Of a stretch of DNA of 64,000 nt, positions 37,066 through 49,719 are shown piece by piece. Below the pieces are notes generated by a model. It did no database searches. It was given only the letters and a program-made list of their open reading frames with translations, and had not been told where the DNA came from. Origin of the DNA: Dendrophyllia cribrosa. Its lineage: Eukaryota; Cnidaria; Anthozoa; Scleractinia; Dendrophylliidae. The position numbers were made by a program, and so were the translations under genes. The DNA lies in assembly GCA_024195265.1 (NCBI GenBank), contig JAJLRJ010000014.1:14696459-14760458 (forward strand), read 5' to 3'. Positions within the stretch are counted from its first letter, which is position 1, and every line of letters starts with the position of its first letter.

Positions 37066-37308
37066 GATGTTACACGGAACAATTCGCAACGACGATTTTT
37101 AGCGCAACAAAATAAACGACAGGTATGTAATACACCATAGTTAATAGAACAATGAATACACGAAACAACTGGAGCAAAATTCGTGTTTTTGAGTTGCAAG
37201 TTTCTTGAAGCTGAATCAAAAACTCACAACGAAAAAGTTGCGAAGAAGATCGTCCATGCACCCGTGTTGCGCTAAAAATCGTAGTTGCGAATCGTCCCGT
37301 GTAACATC
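37066..37308. mobile_element. Inverted-repeat MITE, 243 bp
   Basis: Starts GATGTTACACGG and ends CCGTGTAACATC. The arms continue as AATTCGCAACGACGATTTTT against AAAAATCGTAGTTGCGAAT, about 42 bp each. The terminal TGTTACAC word is shared with the larger element at 46697-47182. Confidence 0.8.
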
Positions 37309-38500
37309 ACCTTTACGTTCATCGTCGTGTCAGCGGATCAGAACAAGTTTTGGACAGCCTGCCTTTGATCTGCTTCTTGAGTAGGTACTGGTGCAATTTT
37401 GGAGTTGTTTATATTAAACGAGCTCAAATTGTACCGATACAAAATGCATGGCTCCATTGTCAACGGGCTGTGTCATTTTGCAAGCATTGTACTTTTTTGC
37501 ATGAAATAAATAGGACAAAATAATTTTAAATGTAAAAAAGTCCTTAACTTACCTTCTGAAACTAGATTTCTTTGGTATGATTTTGTTATTTAAGCACTCT
37601 TTGTAGCAATTGAGTATAGGTATTTGTCGGGAAGCACATTGCTAAAAATCAAAATAAACGAAAAATCCCAAATTTCATTTTGTTAAATACTGCAAAACGG
37701 ATGGTACCATGCAAAAGTAGTGCTGAAGAGGTTTCATTTGAATGGTCACACCATAGGATTTCATCAACAGACTTAAAAGTTAGAACAAATGGTACCATGC
37801 AAAAGTACTGCTGAAGAGGTTTCATTTGAATGGTCACACCATAGGATTTCATCCACAGACTCAAAAGTTAGAACAACACTACATGTGTCCATAGATGACT
37901 CTGGGAGTGAAAGGGTTATAAATTTCTTTATGTGTTGTTTGAGTTGCATCTTCATAGTTTCAGTTGGGTCCCTCTGGTTCAGTGGAGTGCACACAGCCTG
38001 TAGAGTTGTATATGTTGTAGTTCAATTTTATCCTTGGTTCAATTTAGAGTTTTCTTTGTTCTTTTTTATGTTAATATATGATAATGAATATAAAACAAAG
38101 GAACATGAAAATTGAACCAATTATAAAATTGAACTGCAACATATACATCAAATATTATTGATCACCGGTACAAATGTTTAGTTATGTCTGGATTTGTTCG
38201 ATTTTGTACTCCTTGACACATGTCTTGGTTCAGTTCATCCCCGACTCCGAATTCTCGGAACTCGGCTATTGTATGGTTGCTGAGCTTCATTGGATCTTGA
38301 TAACGCGAATCGGCGGGGGATAAAACTGTGGCGTTGAGCGGTAAATACTTCTCTAGAGGATAAAATTTGCGTGTGAGGAAAAGGTTCCTTAAATTATAAA
38401 GAGCAATATTTTGTTTGTTTTATAGCTAAATAGCTAATTGCCGTTTGTGTTACTCGACCCAGGTGACTGTTGTTGACAACATTGTTTTAATCAGTATAAA
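37309..38500. other. 5' flank of the orphan gene with a 106-repeat element
   Basis: Bases 37660-37915 carry two 106-bp-family monomers (AAAAGTACTGCTGAAGAGGT, CATAGGATTTCATCAACAGA) ending GACTCTGGGAGTGAAAGGGT, the right terminus of the TTAA element family. The rest, up to the ATG at 38501, is presumably promoter and 5' UTR of the orphan gene, but no core-promoter element is convincing. Confidence 0.5.
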
Positions 38501-41117
38501 ATGGAGAGACAGAAGGAATCAACCGATCAACCTCGAAGAAATAGTGAAAGACAGAGAGGACATCCTTATCAACAGCTAGCAGCAGACGTTGCTCTGCCTT
38601 TGGCCGAACTTCAAGTTCCCGGGGCCAATAATGAGAGAACTACACACCAGGAAGCTAGAGCAAGTAATGATGGAAGAGCTGAAAATGACATGGATATTCG
38701 ACAACAGCCTCGCGAGCAAACACAAGAAAGGAAGAAAAAACACAGACAAAAGCCTTACCAACAGCTAGCAGCAGACATGGCTCAACCTTTGGCTGAACTT
38801 CAAGCCCCTGATACCAGTAATTCTAACAACGAAGCTGAAACAAGCGTAGATGGAAGAACTGAAAATGAAATCGAAAGTCGCCAAGGTGGTAAACAGGAAG
38901 TTCCGACTGAGAGAAAGCGAGGAAAAAAACATTATTTTGATCTAGCAGCAGATATATCGGGTGATTTAGCACAGCTGCGCGTGCCATGTACAAGCGATGA
39001 TAGTGATTTACAACGAGAAGCAGATGATGGGTTACAATCTCAGCGCCAAACAACTGAGTCTTTTGGTCACCAAGAGTCTCTGTTTGAATACAATCCAGAT
39101 GCGACTTGTGGTTCGGGTTCTACATTTGATAGGAGTGGAGATTCAAGCTTAGTGTTAGAGACACGGAGTGAGAAAGAGCGGTGGTCTTTAAGTAGCCAAC
39201 GCGAACCGACCGAGACAAGGTCGTATCCTCACCAAGAGTCTTTTTCAGAATATGATCCATACGCAACTTGTGGCTCCGGTCATGAATACGAGACCTGTAG
39301 AAGTTCAAGTACACACATTGATGAAGAGATGCGAACTGCACATGGAGGTGAAGCGGGTGGTTCTTTTCCTTACCAGGAATCTCTATCAGAATACAACCCG
39401 GATGCAACTTGTGGATCTGGATATGAAGACGAGAGCGGTAGACTTTCAAGCTCGCAGCTGGAGACACGCATTGAGGAAGAGGTGGGTACATGGAGCTTTG
39501 GAAGTGGTAGTAAACAAAGTCCTGGGATTGATGAATCTCCTTCTAAGCATCTGTCAGAAACGGAGACGGATGCTTGCGAAAAAGGAGGCAACAAGCAAGT
39601 TGGCAGCTATTATTATGATGGAGAACCTTCCACGAAAAGAACGAAACCAAACCCGGAAGTAACCGACGAGCAACTTTCACTTCCTCACCACGAGCAGCGC
39701 GATGAAGAGACAAGGTCTGTTAGTGATACCGAGTTTACACCCGAACAAGGATCGATTCCTGAGATGTCTTCGGTAGAATACGAGCATTGTAAATCCGTGA
39801 CAACTACAGAGAGTCAAGAACCTGGGTTACGGGAAACTGGTCGAGTTCATTCAGGACTAAGAGATACCGAGTATTTGAGTTCTGAATTCGAACATATGAA
39901 TCTTGATGAGACCAACAGCGTTGAAACAAGTACAGCGTTTCAATCAATTCAAGGCTTAAATTCCCGTGAAAGTACTCAAGAGTCATCATCAAAGGATCTG
40001 TTGGATGGCTCGTCATATTCAACAGGTCCTGACAGTCTGCCGCATGCTCAGACATCCACGGCATACAGCTTATCCCAAGGTGCTAGACCAAAGACAAGCG
40101 AAAGGCTGCCAAGAGGGAAAACGGCCAAAACACCAAAACAAAACACCAAGAACGCTTATGCTGAGCTTGCGAAGAACGTAGCTGGGGACTTGTCCGCCAT
40201 GAACAGACAGATGAATGATTCACGCTCTGGCAATCGTAAAGGAGGTGACCAGCGAACTCATACAAGAGATCAAGTCTTGTTCGATGGCAGAAGTATACAA
40301 GTTGCAAAAACAAACACCTCTTCGCCTTATGCGTCTCGTGAAGAGCGTGAAGAGGTTGATTCAGAACAACAACGAAGCTTGACAAGGGACGAGCGGGTTG
40401 GAAGTAGGGTTGCTCGAGATCAGAATGAAGATACCTTGATGTTAAGAGACGCTGCGCAAACTGCAGACAAAAATACTCACGCCACCTTGCGACACACGCA
40501 TGCTACCTCGCGACGCTCGCGTGACACACCAGACGCGCGTGCTGCTGCGGAGCACTGTAGAACACAAGTTGAAGAACAACAGCAGTTGATTGACAACATG
40601 GGGCCCGAACTACAAGCACTGGTGATTGAAATGATGCAGCGTGATGAAGAAGAACTCGGAGGAGGCCACGTACTTCATAACGTACACTTTAATCCCCCTT
40701 TTCCCCCTAGGGAGATATTGGAAAGCAACAACCAAGGTCCCGGTGTCCAGAGAGCTTCACAACAATCCGACGGCAAGAAATCTGGCAAGGGGAAAAAGAA
40801 GAAAAAAGGACATTATGTAGAGATTGCTGGTGTTATAGCTTCGGAGCTCGCGAGTGTTAACGAGGCGTTAATGAATGGGCACAGAAATGGAGAGGAACGA
40901 TCATCTCAGCGTGGAAGAACTGTGACTGATCATAGTCAGGATGGTGCGAGTGTAGGCGCTGCGGGTCATTCATCGTGCCATCGTGACACTGATGCACGCC
41001 CACGTGTTCAACGGTCATCCAATCAAGGCGCAAGAGAAGTATCATCACGTGATCAGTCAAATACTCATACGTCCTTGCCTCAACCAGCAAGACGAGGAAA
41101 CGGACACCGTAACTTGG
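38501..41117 (+). CDS. Orphan repeat-motif protein, exon 1 (residues 1-872)
   Basis: I do not recognise this protein. A single long frame starts at an ATG in AAAATGG context and ends at a GGTAAGT donor in phase 1. It is hydrophilic and rich in E, S, T, R, Q and G, with no signal peptide or membrane segment. Two internal repeats stand out. (1) A basic stretch, then Y-x-x-L-A-x-x-(V/I/M)-(A/S)-x-x-L-A-x-(L/M/V), at about residues 19-40, 83-103, 141-162, 549-571 and 767-792, for example HYFDLAADISGDLAQL and AYAELAKNVAGDLSAMN. (2) QES.(S/F)EY(N/D)P.ATCGSG at about 190-206, 244-260 and 291-307. A lysine block, KSGKGKKKKKG, precedes motif copy 5. The first three motif copies have similar linkers, indicating internal tandem duplication. 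The long intact frame through low-complexity sequence argues for a real gene. The neighbour at 49 kb carries motif (1) once. Confidence 0.85.
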
Positions 41118-41594
41118 GTAAGTGTTCGTGACAACGTTCATACATACATACTTTTTTGACTTTCCCAAAGGGGCTTTTCAATGTAGCCTTTGTTTTACCC
41201 TTAATTTTTAAAACGAAGCGAAATGAACGGGTTATCGTTAACGGTGGCAAATTCACTCACTCGCTCCTTCCATCAGCTGTAAACTTCTCGCGGTATTCCG
41301 CTGACCAGTGCACAAGGCTTCCGTGGCTAATGCAAAGGAGTATATATAAAAGGGGACATTTTAAAAGCGCTGCTCCGATTTTTTGCATTTGGAGTTCTTT
41401 GATGGAACATTTAAAAAAAAATCTGCACAATTCAAATGGACACGCGCGTTTTAATGCTTTTCCTCGTTAAAATAATAAAATTCAGCCATGAAAAGCAGCT
41501 AATCCTCTATAGCTCAAATGGCCATGTGTTGCGTTTTCAGTCAAAAGAAGCAGGTTCGAATCCTGGCGGCAACGGCTTTTTTTTCTTTTCTTTT

Positions 41595-41626
<32 letters not shown>

Positions 41627-42624
41627 CCGAACAGGACATTGTAAAAGTGATGTACTTTTTTTTTCTTTGCGTTTGAAGTCGCCGGGTCAATTAGAAAAAG
41701 GTATATCGAACCGTGTTTATGAAAACATTAGCTACCGCAATAGTGGTATAGTGGTGCAGGTAGCGTCACTCGAGTCATGTGAGGTGGTTCTTACTTTCAG
41801 TGATCTATTGATGAAATCCTACAGTGTGACAATGCCAATGAAAGCTTTTGAGCAGTACTTACCGGTGGTGCTGTTTATTATACTGTATAGAGTGGTTCTG
41901 ACTTTCGAATCCGTGGATGAAATCCTAAAGTGTGACCATTCAAATGAAAGCTATTGAGCAGTACTTTCCTGTGGTGCTGTTTAGTATGCTGTACAAGATG
42001 GTTCTAACTTTTGAGTCTGTGGATGAAATCCTAAAGTGTGACCATTCAAATGAAAGCTACTGAGCAGTACTTTCCTGTGGTGATGTTTATTATGCTGTAC
42101 AAGATGGTTCTAACTTTTGAGTCTGTGGATAAAATCCTAAAGTGTGACCATTCAAATGAAAGCTACTGAGCAGTACTTTCCTGTGGTGATGTTTATTATG
42201 CTGTACAAGATGGTTCTAACTTTTGAGTCTGTGGATAAAATCCTAAAGTGTGACCATTCAAATGAAAGCTACTGAGCAGTACTTTCCTGTGGTGCTGTTT
42301 ATTATGCTGTACAAGGTGGTTCTAACTTTTGAGTCTGTGAATGAAATCCTAAAGTGTGACCATTCAAATGAAAGCTATTGAGCAGTACTTTCCTGTGGTG
42401 CTGTTTATTATGCTGTACAAGGTGGTTCTAACTTTTGAATCTGTGGATGAAATCCCAAAGTGTGACCATTCAAATGAAAGCTAACGAGCAATACTTACAT
42501 GTTTTGGGTATTTTCAAAATGGAATTTTGGACTATTTTACAAGTTTAGAACTTGTGCGCTCTTTAAAGTAATAGGCTTCATTCCAGTAGTAGACGGCACA
42601 TCATGTCTTGTTGTCTTATTTCAG
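41118..42624 (+). repeat. Orphan-gene intron with tRNA-like sequence, poly-T and 106-bp array
   Basis: The intron runs from GTAAGT to TTGTCTTATTTCAG. At 41505-41575 TAGCTCAAATGG and GGTTCGAATCC look like pol III A and B boxes, but the acceptor stem does not pair. A poly-T run at about 41598-41627 follows. Bases 41770-42495 hold about six 106-bp monomers in reverse orientation to arrays 1-3, with landmarks at 42002, 42108, 42214, 42320 and 42426 (exactly 106 bp apart). The 173-codon open frame at 41436-41957 crosses all of this and is not a gene. Confidence 0.8.
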
Positions 42625-42941
42625 GTGACCACGCGAATTACACGGGCAAGGGGCCTGGGAAGGAGAACCGGGGACAGTCAGGAAAACAACGGAAATCTAA
42701 AGAAGAGGAAAAAAACAAAAGCTCCTTATCACAAATGGCTGAAAATATGGCGGCATCCTTTCACGATCTTAATACTCGCCTCGAAGAACAGCAACGCCAA
42801 CGTGAACGTAGCTCTATGAACGGAGCTGCGAGCAATCCTCAAGGAGAAATGCCCGACGAATCCGTGACGCGTGACAAGGGTAATGTCGTGACGGATAAAA
42901 GATCGCCGTCACACACTCCTCCGGAGCATGGTCATAAGTAG
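42625..42941 (+). CDS. Orphan repeat-motif protein, exon 2 (residues 873-977)
   Basis: Begins with GT, completing the glycine codon split at 41117, and ends at a TAG. It encodes about 105 residues with a sixth copy of the helix motif: KEEEKNKSSLSQMAENMAAS, then FHDLNTRLEEQQ, which runs into a possible short coiled coil. The wording is closest to the copy in the NBR1-like protein (SQLAENVAVELASMNERL). The C-terminus is hydrophilic and ends HTPPEHGHK. An AATAAA at 42998-43003 could serve as the polyadenylation signal. Confidence 0.82.
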
Positions 42942-42997
42942 GTCACATAAGCACCGTAGTGTTATCATAATTCCATGGAATAATGAAAAAAAATATA

Positions 42998-43003
42998 AAT
43001 AAA
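42998..43003 (+). terminator. Candidate polyadenylation signal of the orphan gene
   Basis: AATAAA, 57 bp after the stop codon at 42941. Position and sequence fit, but the hexamer is common in AT-rich DNA. Confidence 0.35.
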
Positions 43004-44099
43004 TTGATAGATGGAATTTTTCGTTGTCCATTCATGTTTGAGTTTGTAACATTGCATTACTCGGTTATTCGGTTGTGTTGGCAGTATAATTGCCTATGCC
43101 TACATGCATATAAAACTAGAATTTACCTATACACACAGCTTCTTCAATTAACATTGTCGGCTTACACGACAAGACCGCAAGGTGACATGGGTTTTCTGTT
43201 GTTTTGTCCAGCAACGAAGAACACAGATTTACACATGTACGTCTAGCCTGTTCCAGGCGTTAAGTTTGGCGCGCGAAAGGAAAATCGGGCGCAGGAGAAA
43301 AAATAACGAGGGGAGGCTGGGAAGAGCGGCGAAAGAACGCCTGTGAAATTTATTTTAAAAAGCTCGTGGCGGTATACCAGAGTCTGATTGGCCAAATTTG
43401 ACACCTGTTGTCAACACTACAGCGTTGTTGACGCAGGCAAGAAATGCGATATGCGTGCGAAGGTCATCCTCCATCGAGTCGCGCACGGTTTGAATCTGTT
43501 TTAAAAATACAGCAAACGCTTGAACACGAAGTTCCGGTATAAAAGGAGCCTTGCCTGGCCATTCTCACCTCCAGTCGTCAATTAACCACTGAAGCATTAA
43601 CAACTGACAAACGCCATGCGTCATTACTAAGACCATTGCTAACACAATTTGGAAAAACTTATGAAAGTTATATCAGAAGTCTTTATGAACTTCTATTTCT
43701 CTTTTTGCTTGAGTAAAAGCTTGGTTTAATTAGATTTTTGAAGCAAATTATATTTAAAGGACGCGCAAGTTAACCACGTTTTGTGACTGAAAGACGCCCC
43801 AATTTGCATTTCACACCCAAAAGGTGTGAAATGGGGGAGGAGATCAGTCTTTTATACCGGAACTTCGTGTTTAATATTTCCCTCATGTGGATAGTTTACG
43901 TAAAGAACAAAAAGATTGAATTCAAAACCTGTTTCTGGAAAGAGACGTCTTCGCCATTTTTCTAACTGGATTTGGAAAGAGCTTGATCTTTCAACTTTTG
44001 TTCAAAGATAATCAACGCATCGCAAAGAAAAGCTGTTTCTACGATAATTGCGGTTACTCCGCTCGTCGCATAAGGACATTAAATTGTCTCATTCCTTGC
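43004..44099. other. Intergenic stretch
   Basis: No gene supported. A GC-richer segment at 43250-43460 (GCGCGCGAAAGGAAAATCGG, GGCGAAAGAACGCCTGTGAA) looks like part of a dispersed repeat. Confidence 0.45.
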
Positions 44100-44558
44100 T
44101 TAAAGTGCATATGAAGTAATTTTTTATTTTGTCTTTTTTTGGAGGCTGTTATGCCTTTATTTCGAAATGATAAAAGAAATTTGTCAGAGAAAAATTTAAG
44201 GCCTCTTTTTTGCCGTCCAAAGTAGCACAATTTGCAGAAATCAGTGTCCCGGAGACTGGGAACGAGGTTTAGAAATCCATTGTGTTGATGACGTAGAAAA
44301 TACTTGAGATTCGTTTCTTCAAAAGAATGCCGCCATGATACTCGTGAGTTGAAGTATTTTCTACGTCAGAGCCTTGTAATACAATAGCTTTGGCCGCGCG
44401 CTCGATAGAGACACTTTCTGGCGGAAAATGCAAAACTTTCAAGCCGAATAATTTCACAATGGGAAGGATCTTTTCGATGAAACCCACAAATTTAGATAAA
44501 GAAAGTAAAGCACTATCAAACCATGGAAATATTTTTTTTCACTTCATATGCACTTTAA
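44100..44558. mobile_element. TTAA MITE, ~459 bp
   Basis: Starts TTAAAGTGCATATGAAGT and ends ACTTCATATGCACTTTAA, inverted termini with TTAA at both ends. A nested palindrome at about 44290-44367 has arms GACGTAGAAAATACTT and AAGTATTTTCTACGTC. Confidence 0.8.
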
Positions 44559-46696
44559 GGAATGAACGTAAAATTTACTAGCATCCGTGAGATTTACAAA
44601 AGAGCAACCATGCTGCAGATTATCTGTTGGATGCCAAATCAAATAACGCTATTACAAAACAACGGAGGTTTATCCTCGCTCCACTGAGACACACTACTCG
44701 ACTACAGAACTAACTAAGGAGCTTAAAATTATTGCAAGAATTCATGATTTCATTGCATTGGAATTGTAGACAACGGCATTTTGAAACTCGGATCTAAGAC
44801 GCCCATATCCGTGATGGGAAACACTTTCTTACAAGTATTGCACACCGCAGACTTTAGACATTAAATCACGGCCTGAGAAAAGTAACGGTCCTAGCACTTT
44901 CAAAGCGATAACAAACTTTAGCCGATAAGTATTTATCTTGCAACAAAAGATACAAACGATTTTGATTGACAGCTGAAAACCATAACTAGCCAAAAAATTG
45001 GGTTCATGTTTCTTTGCCGCTGTCGGCGTTCAGAAGTGGGCGGCGTGAGCTTTTTAAAATTAATTCCACAGGCGTTTCTTCGCCTCTCTCCCAGTCTTCC
45101 CTAGCGCCGCGTGCCGCTTTTTGCTGCTCCCTACAATCTAAACGCCTAGAACAGGCTAATGTACGTCTGATCCACGTAGTGTCATTAGTAGCCTTTGTAC
45201 TTATAGAATTTATTCTGAGTGGTACCACAGGGAACCCACAATACTTTTATTAACTCACCCGCTTGTTTTCTGTGGCTCTTTACACGCACTGTGCTCGTAT
45301 GAGAGTTGTTTTCAGCGCGAGCAGCTGCAAGGACTCTGCACAGCATAGCATAGTGCTGTTGCGTCCATTCCTGCATATGCGTGCCTAAATAGCCACAAAA
45401 AAAATCCGGTGAATTAATAAACATTGTATTTTATAACATTGTGCTACCTGTGGTGGTACTTGTTCTGTTTATCGTTCATGCGATTCTTTGCAAAGTTCAG
45501 AAAATATGCAGTTATGCCCCAGATCCCTTCCGTCGTAAAAGAGACATCTGCGTTACATTGTTCCTGTTAAACGGTCAGCAATTAATCGTTCGAGTCGTTG
45601 CGTTTCCAATTGCGTATCTTGTGGGTTTAAAGTTTGTTGTTTGCCAGTGTTAACAACCATCATCTTTCATTTTTTATACACTACAATTTGTATACTATTG
45701 TAAAGTATAGGTTTGTTTCTTACTATATTTTCATTTTCTTCTGCTGACCTATTTCATGAAAAAAGGTCAATTGTTGCGGACTGTAGTGTCAATGAAATTT
45801 GATTTCTACTTTAAAATTATATATCAATAATAAAACAACGTTTAATCACCATTTGGAGTTGTTTTGTAAATGTCGACTTCGCACAAATGCAGATTTATTT
45901 GGGACACAATTTCAGACACCCTATGTTTCGTCTGCAATCGCTCTAACTTTCTCATTTTTCGAATTTTAGAAAGAGGGCGCAGTTAAACTTTTCATGAGAG
46001 ACAATGGGCGCGTTGAATAACGCGCGCCTTTCTGGAGCGGCCGGAGGCATGCATGTGAACAGGCTTTTTTTGGGGGAATATTGGGTTAGCTTAAAATCGC
46101 CTCTTCCGTCTTCCCCAGTCCGCGCAAAAAGAAGGCTGTTCACAGGCTAGGGGCATGCCCCCCCCCCCCCCACCCCCCGGAAATTTTGATAATTTAAGTC
46201 CTCTGAGATGTGGTGCAATTTGGCGAATGCCAGGATCCCATATTGAACAAGAAATGTTGAAATATTTAATAAATTGCGAATGTGGTTGTGGTCAAACATG
46301 ACTTGAATCAGCATGAATATTTTTTACAAACGAAATCTAAGTAGCCGGAGTAGTAAGGGAACAAGTTAAACTAGAGTCATCCATTTCAAAATGTCATCTG
46401 ATAGACGTTGTTTTCCAAAACAAAAAGCCCAGACAAAAAAAATGGGGGGGGGGGGGGGGGGGGGTCGCGGCTCCCTTGGCCCCTCCCCTAAATCCGCCAC
46501 TGGCGTGCGTTTCTCGGAACTACCGAAGACGTTTCGGGCCCGAAAACTGTTTCTTAAATGTCGTCAGTCTAACGATAGACGTTGAAGTGTTTAGCCCACA
46601 AACCAGTTAAAGTTGTGTAGTAAACGTAAGATTTTATTTCTTAGCTTTCAAAATCAACAAAAACCGAATCTTTATTGGTAAAAAATTCTGCACGTA
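44559..46696. other. Intergenic stretch with poly-C and poly-G tracts
   Basis: No gene supported; open frames at 45004-45424 and 45441-45653 lack domains. A poly-C run lies at 46158-46178 and a poly-G run at 46444-46464. Both are likely assembly-sensitive. Confidence 0.45.
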
Positions 46697-47182
46697 AAGG
46701 CGCTGTTACACTAGGCAATGTTTCGTGCAACTTGTGTCGCAATTTTGTTGCGACACAAGTTGCGTGAAAAATTGCCTAGTGTAACATACCCTGCAACTGA
46801 ACATTTCTCGGAATTTTTTGTTGCCGCAATCGTTGCGAGAAGTAGAACTCAGTTCTACTTTTCGCAACAATTCTCGCAACGCTGCAACGAATTTTTCAAG
46901 CGTTGCGTAGTGTAACATGCTTCCTGTAACGTGTGTCGCAACGTTTTGTAATATCAGCCAATTAAATTGCTCCTTTTAGCGCATGTGCGTTGTTGTCTCG
47001 AAGACAAAACGGCGGCTGAAAGCGACTCTATGGCCACGACAGTACCCAGAATGACAGAAGTTGCGAGAAACATAGCGTAGTGTAACACCTCTCGTGCAAC
47101 TTGTCTCACAGCACCGCAACGCACGGTTTTCAGTTGTTGCGAGACAAGTTGCACGAATCATTGCCTAGTGTAACAGCGCCTT
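46697..47182. mobile_element. Inverted-repeat element, 486 bp, multiply palindromic
   Basis: Starts AAGGCGCTGTTACACTAGGC and ends in its complement GCCTAGTGTAACAGCGCCTT. Sub-terminal GTGCAACTTGT and ACAAGTTGCAC words recur. The interior repeats the pattern with a second palindrome (GTGTCGCAATTTTGTTGCGA) and several (G/T)CGTAGTGTAACA words. No protein is encoded. Confidence 0.8.
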
Positions 47183-47430
47183 AACACAGCTTTTCGGGTC
47201 CGAAAGTTTTCGGGAGTTTCGAAAAACGCACCATCGAACCAAGGGCTGACTCGTACTAAATAACAAAGATGTTTCGTTTAAAAGCAGCTTTACAAGCCTC
47301 TTTTGCTTGCCTCCTCCTACTACTCAGGATGGGTTTGGTTTTATAACGTGAGGAAAACATTGTTTTCTGAAATAATTTTCAGACGCAATTTAGTTTGAGA
47401 AAACCGTAGAATGTTCAAGATCGTTGATAT
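47183..47430. other. Short gene-free gap
   Basis: Nothing supportable. It lies between two inverted-repeat elements. Confidence 0.4.
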
Positions 47431-48086
47431 ATAACCCGGCCTGTTAAATCGATGACAATCGATCATCGGAAATCCAATCGATCAATCGACATCAATCGAT
47501 AAAATTAGTTAATTGATATCGATTGATATCGGCCAATCGATGATCAATCGATAATCGCAAAAAATGTCCCGCAAATTATCGATTTTATCGATTTTTGCGT
47601 GTTTTCTCGGAGCTCGTGTAACAAAATTCCGAACGCAATGTCTGGTTAAGACACGCCGCATCGCGAGCGGGAAGTTACCCTTGTGATATCCGATGTCTTT
47701 GTGAAAGGGTACCAGGAGTGTTCATTTACTGTTGCAATTGGTGATAACTTAACTTCTCCGCAAGAAAGAAAAGGGGAGATCGTGGCAATGCTTTTAAGGT
47801 AACTGATGATCGCGGACAACTTGGTCGCCTACCGAGAGGGATTTAGTCGCTCCGCTTTGGCGACTTCAAAACCCGTTTTCAGTGTAAGTCTTGTTATCAA
47901 TGTTGCCGTCCATATAACCCGGGATCGCCTGGCAATTGATATCAATTAATCGATTTTATTGGAAATCGATGGTCAATCAAATTATCACAAAAACATACGT
48001 CATCGATTGATCAACAATCGATTAATTGGCATCGATTGATATCGATTTCATCGATCATCGATTTTATTGATTTAATAGGCCGGGTA
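47431..48086. mobile_element. Inverted-repeat element packed with ATCGAT palindromes
   Basis: Ends read ACCCGGCCTGTTAAATC and GATTTAATAGGCCGGGT. Both sub-terminal regions (47440-47600 and 47935-48070) are crowded with ATCGAT and ATCAATCGAT words; I count seventeen ATCGAT sites in all. The centre is non-coding. Confidence 0.75.
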
Positions 48087-48469
48087 CAAAAACAGTAGCG
48101 GGACAGTGTCGTTAGCGCCTGGCTAAACTAGGAAACATTGTTGTGAATTGTGGACGCAAGTGTTTGCCAGTTTATCCACGCGCGAAATTTTGCCTCCCGG
48201 ACGCGAAGTAAAGGTTATTGAATCAAGTCAAAAACATTCTTGTTTCCCGGACGCAAATGTTGTGTCTGAAACAACTGTTTCCGCAATAATGTTTCCTAGC
48301 TTACCAGACCCCTAGGGATAAAATGGCACGAGTAACCTGAAAACTGTAGTAAACTGTAGCGAGGGACCAAGGGACCGCAAACACCCCGCTATAAGCTATA
48401 TGATAATGGTAAGCAGGTCCACATCAACTTGAATTAGTTGTCTTAATTTTTAACCTGCTTTATCAAATA

Positions 48470-49231
<762 letters not shown>

Positions 49232-49327
49232 ATGACCAGTACGGTCAAGGTGAAAGCGGGATCCACTACTATCACACGACGGTTCGAAATAAATTCCGAT
49301 TGCTCTTGGGATGAGCTGAAATTGCAA
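49232..49327 (+). CDS. NBR1-like PB1/ZZ protein, exon 1 (PB1 basic face)
   Basis: Starts at ATG 49232 and ends in phase 0 at a GTTAGT donor. It encodes 32 residues starting MTSTVKVKAG. This is the first part of a PB1 domain: strand 1 carries lysines (VKVK) and strand 2 is preceded by an RR pair (ITRRFEI), the positions of the basic patch in p62-type PB1 domains. W in CSWDELK fits helix 1. PB1 domains mediate head-to-tail self-assembly or pairing between proteins. The whole gene encodes PB1, linker, helix motif, candidate LIR and ZZ finger, the architecture of NBR1/SQSTM1 selective-autophagy receptors that act in the cytoplasm and deliver ubiquitinated cargo to autophagosomes (family knowledge). 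The long linker before ZZ favours NBR1 over SQSTM1. Confidence 0.85.
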
Positions 49328-49430
49328 GTTAGTGGTTCGCATTGTGTTTGTTGTTTTACATATGAATTTACAGCGTTATCTTCAGCTTTAAAGCTTGAAA
49401 ATTGCTTATCTTGAATCCCTCTGTGTTTAG

Positions 49431-49496
49431 GTTAGAAGATTGTTTGATTTGCAAGGCGAGTTCACTTTAAAATATCTTGATGACGAAGACGAATTG
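49431..49496 (+). CDS. NBR1-like protein, exon 2 (PB1 core and acidic OPCA start)
   Basis: After a CTGTGTTTAG acceptor, 22 codons encode VRRLFDLQGEFTLKYLDDED and EL, ending at GTAAGC in phase 0. KYLDDEDEL is the start of the acidic OPCA loop that defines type I PB1 domains. Confidence 0.9.
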
Positions 49497-49719
49497 GTAA
49501 GCACCAGTAAGCATGTTTTCAAAGAACAATAAGCATATATGTGATCATGAAAATGTAATGTCTTGGACATATTGATGTATTTATACATCTTGACTGTAGA
49601 TAAATGTAACTTTTATGCCTTTAAAGTAAATGTATACATCTCCAGTTCGTTAAAATTATATTTCAGCTCCTTACAATGTCAGCTCCTAAAAGCTAATGTT
49701 TGTTGTTTCTTTATTTTAG

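Noticed and set aside
39252..39662. Other-frame open readings within the orphan exon (both strands, 38.6-41.2 kb)
   Set aside because: They are shadows of the 872-codon frame, which alone has the motif repeats and fitting splice phase.
41505..41575. tRNA gene on the plus strand
   Set aside because: The B box is perfect and the A box nearly so, but the acceptor stem does not pair and the T stem has a mismatch. It is more likely a SINE head or pseudogene.
41436..41957. 173-codon open frame in the orphan-gene intron
   Set aside because: It runs through a tRNA-like sequence, a poly-T tract and 106-bp repeat monomers. The lysine-, phenylalanine-rich peptide is a by-product.
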